Origin: Chloroflexota bacterium
GTDB lineage: Bacteria > Chloroflexota > Limnocylindria > Limnocylindrales > CSP1-4
Direction: 5' to 3'
Assembly: GCA_021785115.1 (NCBI GenBank)
Contig: JAJYGO010000105.1
Span: forward strand, 1-7,029
Length of the DNA: 7,029 bases
Shown here: positions 5,271 through 7,029 of the stretch, piece after piece
Layout: every line of letters starts with the position of its first letter
How positions within the stretch are numbered: the stretch's first letter is position 1
Position numbers and translations under genes: made by a program
The notes under the pieces: model-generated
What the model was told of the DNA's origin: nothing
The model's database searches: none
Seen by the model: only the letters and a program-made list of their open reading frames with translations

Positions 5271-6020
5271 GTGACCCACTTCAAGTCGCGCCCAACCGCC
5301 ATCGTGCTGCTCCTCGGTGCGGCCGCCTTCTCGCTCGCCGGCTGCGCCTCGACCGATGCGCCGTCGTGGTCCTTCCCGCCTCCCGTCACGGCCACACCGG
5401 CACCGGCCGCTCCGGCACAGGCGCAGTCGGGCGGGATCATGGCCGCCCAGGCGGCCGCCGTCCAGCCTGCATCGCTCTCGCGGAGCGCCGCCGGGACCAC
5501 GGCATCGACCCCGTCGACCTCCACCGCTGCGACGTCCGCCACCCGGCTCGACCTCACGATCGTGACCGGCGACATGATCGGCAAGACCGAGTTCCCAGCG
5601 TACGTCCCCTCGGACTTCACGCTGCCCGCCCACAGCACGGTCACCGTCACGATCACCAACTTCGACGACGCGACCCCGCTGCCCAAGGGCTCCGAGGTGT
5701 ATGCAAACGCCGCGGGCGTCGCAGGGGGCGCCTTCACCGTGACCCCCATCGACCCGAGGGACCCCAACGGATCGGCCGGTCCCACGCAGACCCTCACCTC
5801 GCTCAACCCGGCCAAGGTCTCGCACACCTTCACGGTTCCGGGCCTGGGCATCAACGTCCCGATCGCGGCCCACGCGCGGGTCTCGTTCACGATCACCACC
5901 GGCGACGCGGGCACCTTCAGCTGGCGGTGCATGGACCCGTGCGGCGCCGGGCCCAGCGGCTGGGGCACGGCGATGGCCGCCAAGAGCGGCTACATGGAGG
6001 GCACGCTGACCGTCGCCTGA
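5271..6020 (+). CDS. Secreted lipoprotein with C-terminal cupredoxin-like domain
   Basis: A 249-aa exported lipoprotein. The N-terminus has a short basic part, a hydrophobic segment (IVLLLGAAAF) and a lipobox LAGC with the lipidated C25. A Pro/Ala/Ser/Thr-rich linker (about 30-92) would hold the folded domain away from the membrane. The folded part (about 93-249) is beta-rich and cupredoxin-like: a first half with FPAYVPSDFTLPAHSTVTV and TITNFDD, then SHTFTVPGLGINVPI with H185 at the position of the first copper ligand, and GTFSWRCMDPCGAG with C220 and C224, followed by M235 and GYMEGTLTV with M242. A copper or electron-transfer role is family-based inference. I chose GTG 5271 because GGAG lies 8 nt upstream; GTG 5262 is the alternative and adds three residues. 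It is separated from the regulator by 240 nt with hairpins, so it probably has its own promoter. Confidence 0.82.
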   Translation: MTHFKSRPTAIVLLLGAAAFSLAGCASTDAPSWSFPPPVTATPAPAAPAQAQSGGIMAAQAAAVQPASLSRSAAGTTASTPSTSTAATSATRLDLTIVTGDMIGKTEFPAYVPSDFTLPAHSTVTVTITNFDDATPLPKGSEVYANAAGVAGGAFTVTPIDPRDPNGSAGPTQTLTSLNPAKVSHTFTVPGLGINVPIAAHARVSFTITTGDAGTFSWRCMDPCGAGPSGWGTAMAAKSGYMEGTLTVA

Positions 6021-6041
6021 GCCTCCCTGCCCATCGCTGCG

Positions 6042-6075
6042 GCGGACGGCCACGCTTCCAGGCGCCGCCGTCCGC
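6042..6075. terminator. Hairpin between convergent genes (candidate bidirectional terminator)
   Basis: Perfect 9-bp stem, GCGGACGGC (6042-6050) with GCCGTCCGC (6067-6075), loop 16 nt. It fills most of the 65-bp gap between the lipoprotein stop and the stop of the convergent minus-strand gene. No T-tract on either side; the position between two stops is the main support. Confidence 0.5.
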
Positions 6076-6085
6076 TCTGGGCGAC

Positions 6086-6394
6086 CTAGTGCCGAATGGC
6101 GGCCTCGATCCAATCGCGCGGGGGCACCCCGCGGAGGCCGTCGGGCGTTCGGTACAGGCGGCAGCGGGGCGTGTAGTCGCCGTCGTCCCGGAACTCCGGG
6201 TCGATGTCGCGGCCGTCCACGCGGATCGTCGGCGAGCCGGGAAAGCGGTTCGCCACGGCGACTGCCGGATCCGAGGCGTCGACCGATTCCACGGGCGTGC
6301 CCGGCGCCAGCTCGGCGATGACGTCATCCAGGAGGGCTCGGGCCGGCTCGTGCCCCGGGCAGCCGTCGAACCACAGGAACTCGATGCGGATCAT
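6086..6394 (-). CDS. Small thioredoxin-fold-like protein with FDGCP motif (DF family-like)
   Basis: A 102-aa cytoplasmic protein with no signal peptide. It opens with a beta strand and the motif FLWFDGCPGH (6-15), placing C12 before a proline and an amphipathic helix, as in thioredoxin-fold proteins; RFPGSPTIRVDGRDID (50-65) supplies the cis-Pro-like turn (P55) and the next strand, and RCRLYRTPDGLRGVP (77-91) is a further conserved-looking block with C78. This arrangement matches the small family annotated as DF family (seleno)protein or thioredoxin family protein, often seen near mercury or redox genes; the substrate is unknown. Here position 12 is Cys, not Sec. There is no second active-site Cys in a CxxC; C78 could be the resolving partner. 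The ATG at 6394 has only a weak Shine-Dalgarno. The gene is convergent with the lipoprotein gene and probably monocistronic. Confidence 0.75.
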   Translation of the reverse strand: MIRIEFLWFDGCPGHEPARALLDDVIAELAPGTPVESVDASDPAVAVANRFPGSPTIRVDGRDIDPEFRDDGDYTPRCRLYRTPDGLRGVPPRDWIEAAIRH

Positions 6395-6433
6395 GCGTGC
6401 ATTGTCTCACTCACCGCGCGGCCTGGCCCGCAT

Positions 6434-6448
6434 TGGCATGGCGTGCCA
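6434..6448. repeat. Dyad TGGCA-N5-TGCCA, copy 1 (candidate operator)
   Basis: TGGCA TGGCG TGCCA, centred 47 bp upstream of the start of the small redox-like gene. The same region can also be read as CATGGC-GT-GCCATG (6437-6450). Copy 2 with the same arms and spacer length is at 6539-6553. Confidence 0.5.
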
Positions 6449-6538
6449 TGGATTCCGATCCCGACCGTCCGATATTGGACTGCCAGGCCACGAATCGACC
6501 GATTCGCAGCCCGCCAATTGCCCCTGAGGGTCGAACCG

Positions 6539-6553
6539 TGGCACGAGGTGCCA
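6539..6553. repeat. Dyad TGGCA-N5-TGCCA, copy 2 (candidate operator)
   Basis: TGGCA CGAGG TGCCA, extended to TGGCAC-GAG-GTGCCA. Its centre is exactly 105 bp from that of copy 1. Confidence 0.5.
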
Positions 6554-6724
6554 AGACGCGACGCGCGGCCCGCGAATCCATGGCGTGGGAGGCCACACCC
6601 CAGCCCGAAGGGTTCGGGATCAACGCCTGGGCTGGCGCTGGTCGGCGGCAAGGCCACGATCCCACGGGCCCGGTGCCTCGAGCGCCGAGCGGACGCCCCC
6701 GAAGACCCCCGGGCGACCGCATCT

Positions 6725-6744
6725 CCGGCGAACAACGCCGCCGG
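6725..6744 (-). terminator. Hairpin just after msrA (weak terminator candidate)
   Basis: CCGGCG (6725-6730) pairs with CGCCGG (6739-6744) around an 8-nt loop, 15 nt past the msrA stop on the minus strand. There is no U-tract, so this is tentative. Confidence 0.3.
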
Positions 6745-6759
6745 TCCCCGACCCTAGGT

Positions 6760-7029
6760 CTACTCGGATGCGGAGGACACCCCGAGCCCGATTGGGCACG
6801 CGACGCCGGTCGCCGTGTGGCAGTCGTACCCGTCGGGGTGCTTCGCGAGGTACTGCTGGTGCTCAGCCTCCGCGAAGTAGAACGCGGACGCCTCGGCGAT
6901 CTCGGTGGTGATCGGGCCGAAGCCGGCTTTCGAGAGCTCCCGCTGGTAGAGGTCGCGCGAGGCGATGGCCGCGGCCAGCTGCGCGGTCCCGTGCGCGAAC
7001 AGGGCTGAGCGGTACTGCGTGCCCAGGTC
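6760..7029 (-). CDS. msrA: Peptide methionine sulfoxide reductase MsrA, C-terminal part (cut by window edge)
   Basis: MsrA reduces methionine-S-sulfoxide in proteins and free methionine, using thioredoxin as the usual reductant. The last 89 codons and the TAG stop are in the window; the N-terminal catalytic GCFWG part is beyond the right edge. Recognisable MsrA motifs in order: [11 protein letters not shown] at the edge, [27 protein letters not shown] (written here as the family blocks [15 protein letters not shown] and KHPDGY), then YDC and TGVACP, which carry the two C-terminal cysteines that serve as resolving residues in this class. The usual ending is close to GYC...TGVSCP, so GYDC has one extra residue before the Cys. 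The protein ends ten residues after the CP motif, a normal C-terminal position. The reading frame is continuous from 7029 to 6760. It is encoded on the same strand as the small redox-like gene, but 365 bp away. Confidence 0.93.
   Translation of the reverse strand, partial: DLGTQYRSALFAHGTAQLAAAIASRDLYQRELSKAGFGPITTEIAEASAFYFAEAEHQQYLAKHPDGYDCHTATGVACPIGLGVSSASE

Larger units (their letters stand above)
6395..6759. other. Palindrome-rich intergenic region, no credible gene
   Basis: About 365 bp between the small redox-like gene and msrA. Open frames on both strands have shadow composition and no recognisable domain. Perfect inverted repeats include CATGGC-GT-GCCATG (6437-6450), CGAATCG-AC-CGATTCG (6491-6506), TGGCAC-GAG-GTGCCA (6539-6553) and CCCGAA-GGG-TTCGGG (6604-6618). 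Longer-range pairs are GGCCTGGC (6420-6427) with GCCAGGCC (6482-6489), GCCATGGATTC (6445-6455) with GAATCCATGGC (6574-6584), and CCAGCCC (6600-6606) with GGGCTGG (6629-6635). It may hold operators, a structured RNA, or a decayed repeat element. Confidence 0.6.

Noticed and set aside
2472..6113. A 1213-codon open frame on the minus strand opposite the kinase, regulator and lipoprotein genes
   Set aside because: Its product is rich in Arg, Gly, Asp, Val and His with no domain, as expected for the antisense frame of GC-biased codons. The plus-strand proteins under it have complete catalytic motifs.
6525..6545. tRNA T-arm-like GGTTCGA on the minus strand
   Set aside because: The flanking bases do not form a T-stem, and no anticodon, D-arm or acceptor stem is found around it.
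6539..6553. Sigma-54 type -24/-12 promoter (TGGCAC start)
   Set aside because: The GG to GC distance is 10 nt instead of the required 12, and the -12 TTGC element is absent. The site is better described as a symmetric dyad.
6600..6640. Integron attC-like structure from the GGTTCGGG hairpin
   Set aside because: No GTTRRRY/RYYYAAC core sites and no integrase or cassette genes in the window.
6391..6735. Minus-strand frames of 103-114 codons in the gap before msrA
   Set aside because: Several overlapping frames are open at once, none has a convincing ribosome site or a familiar motif, and the DNA is dominated by palindromes. A small unknown gene cannot be fully excluded.
5366..7008. Plus-strand frames running through the lipoprotein, the small redox-like gene and the gap before msrA
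   Set aside because: Out of frame with the lipoprotein and antisense to the FDGCP protein and MsrA; no recognisable domain.
1..7029. CRISPR array, insertion sequence or rRNA
   Set aside because: No regularly spaced direct repeats, no transposase-like protein, and no conserved rRNA segments were seen.

Overview
This is a GC-rich bacterial chromosome segment, roughly 70% G+C by eye, with coding regions that carry long stop-free shadow frames. The gene content is housekeeping plus signalling. The style of the NusA and YlxR proteins, the HPK7-type sensor kinase with a NarL-type regulator, and a secreted cupredoxin-like lipoprotein suggest Chloroflexota (Limnocylindria-like lineages), but this is an inference from protein style and not a proven placement. 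I see no mobile element, CRISPR array, tRNA or rRNA.

Left part (1-2100, minus strand): the transcription/translation operon nusA - ylxR - infB. nusA starts at GTG 1965, ylxR follows after 8 nt, and ylxR overlaps infB by 14 nt; infB runs off the left edge. rimP, the usual first gene, is not directly upstream. Instead nusA has its own leader with a -10-like box, a textbook terminator-like hairpin, and a sequence complementary to the nusA Shine-Dalgarno. This looks like a candidate autoregulatory attenuator.

Divergent intergenic region (about 2080-2490): it contains a short-loop G-quadruplex motif, several perfect dyads, and two copies of the same dyad, GAGTC-N6-GACTC, 95 bp apart. It separates the nusA operon from a plus-strand two-component system.

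Middle part (2493-6020, plus strand): a membrane sensor histidine kinase and a LuxR/NarL-type response regulator, with stop and start codons directly adjacent (TGA then ATG). After a hairpin-bearing gap comes a secreted lipoprotein with a C-terminal cupredoxin-like domain. Whether the kinase pair controls the lipoprotein cannot be told from sequence.

Right part (6086-7029, minus strand): a small thioredoxin-fold-like protein with an FDGCP motif, convergent with the lipoprotein gene, and the C-terminal 89 codons of peptide methionine sulfoxide reductase A. Between them lies about 365 bp without a credible gene but unusually dense in perfect palindromes, including two TGGCA-N5-TGCCA dyads exactly 105 bp apart. 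This stretch and the nusA leader are the most interesting non-coding parts of the window. I do not see a clearly new multi-gene system here.
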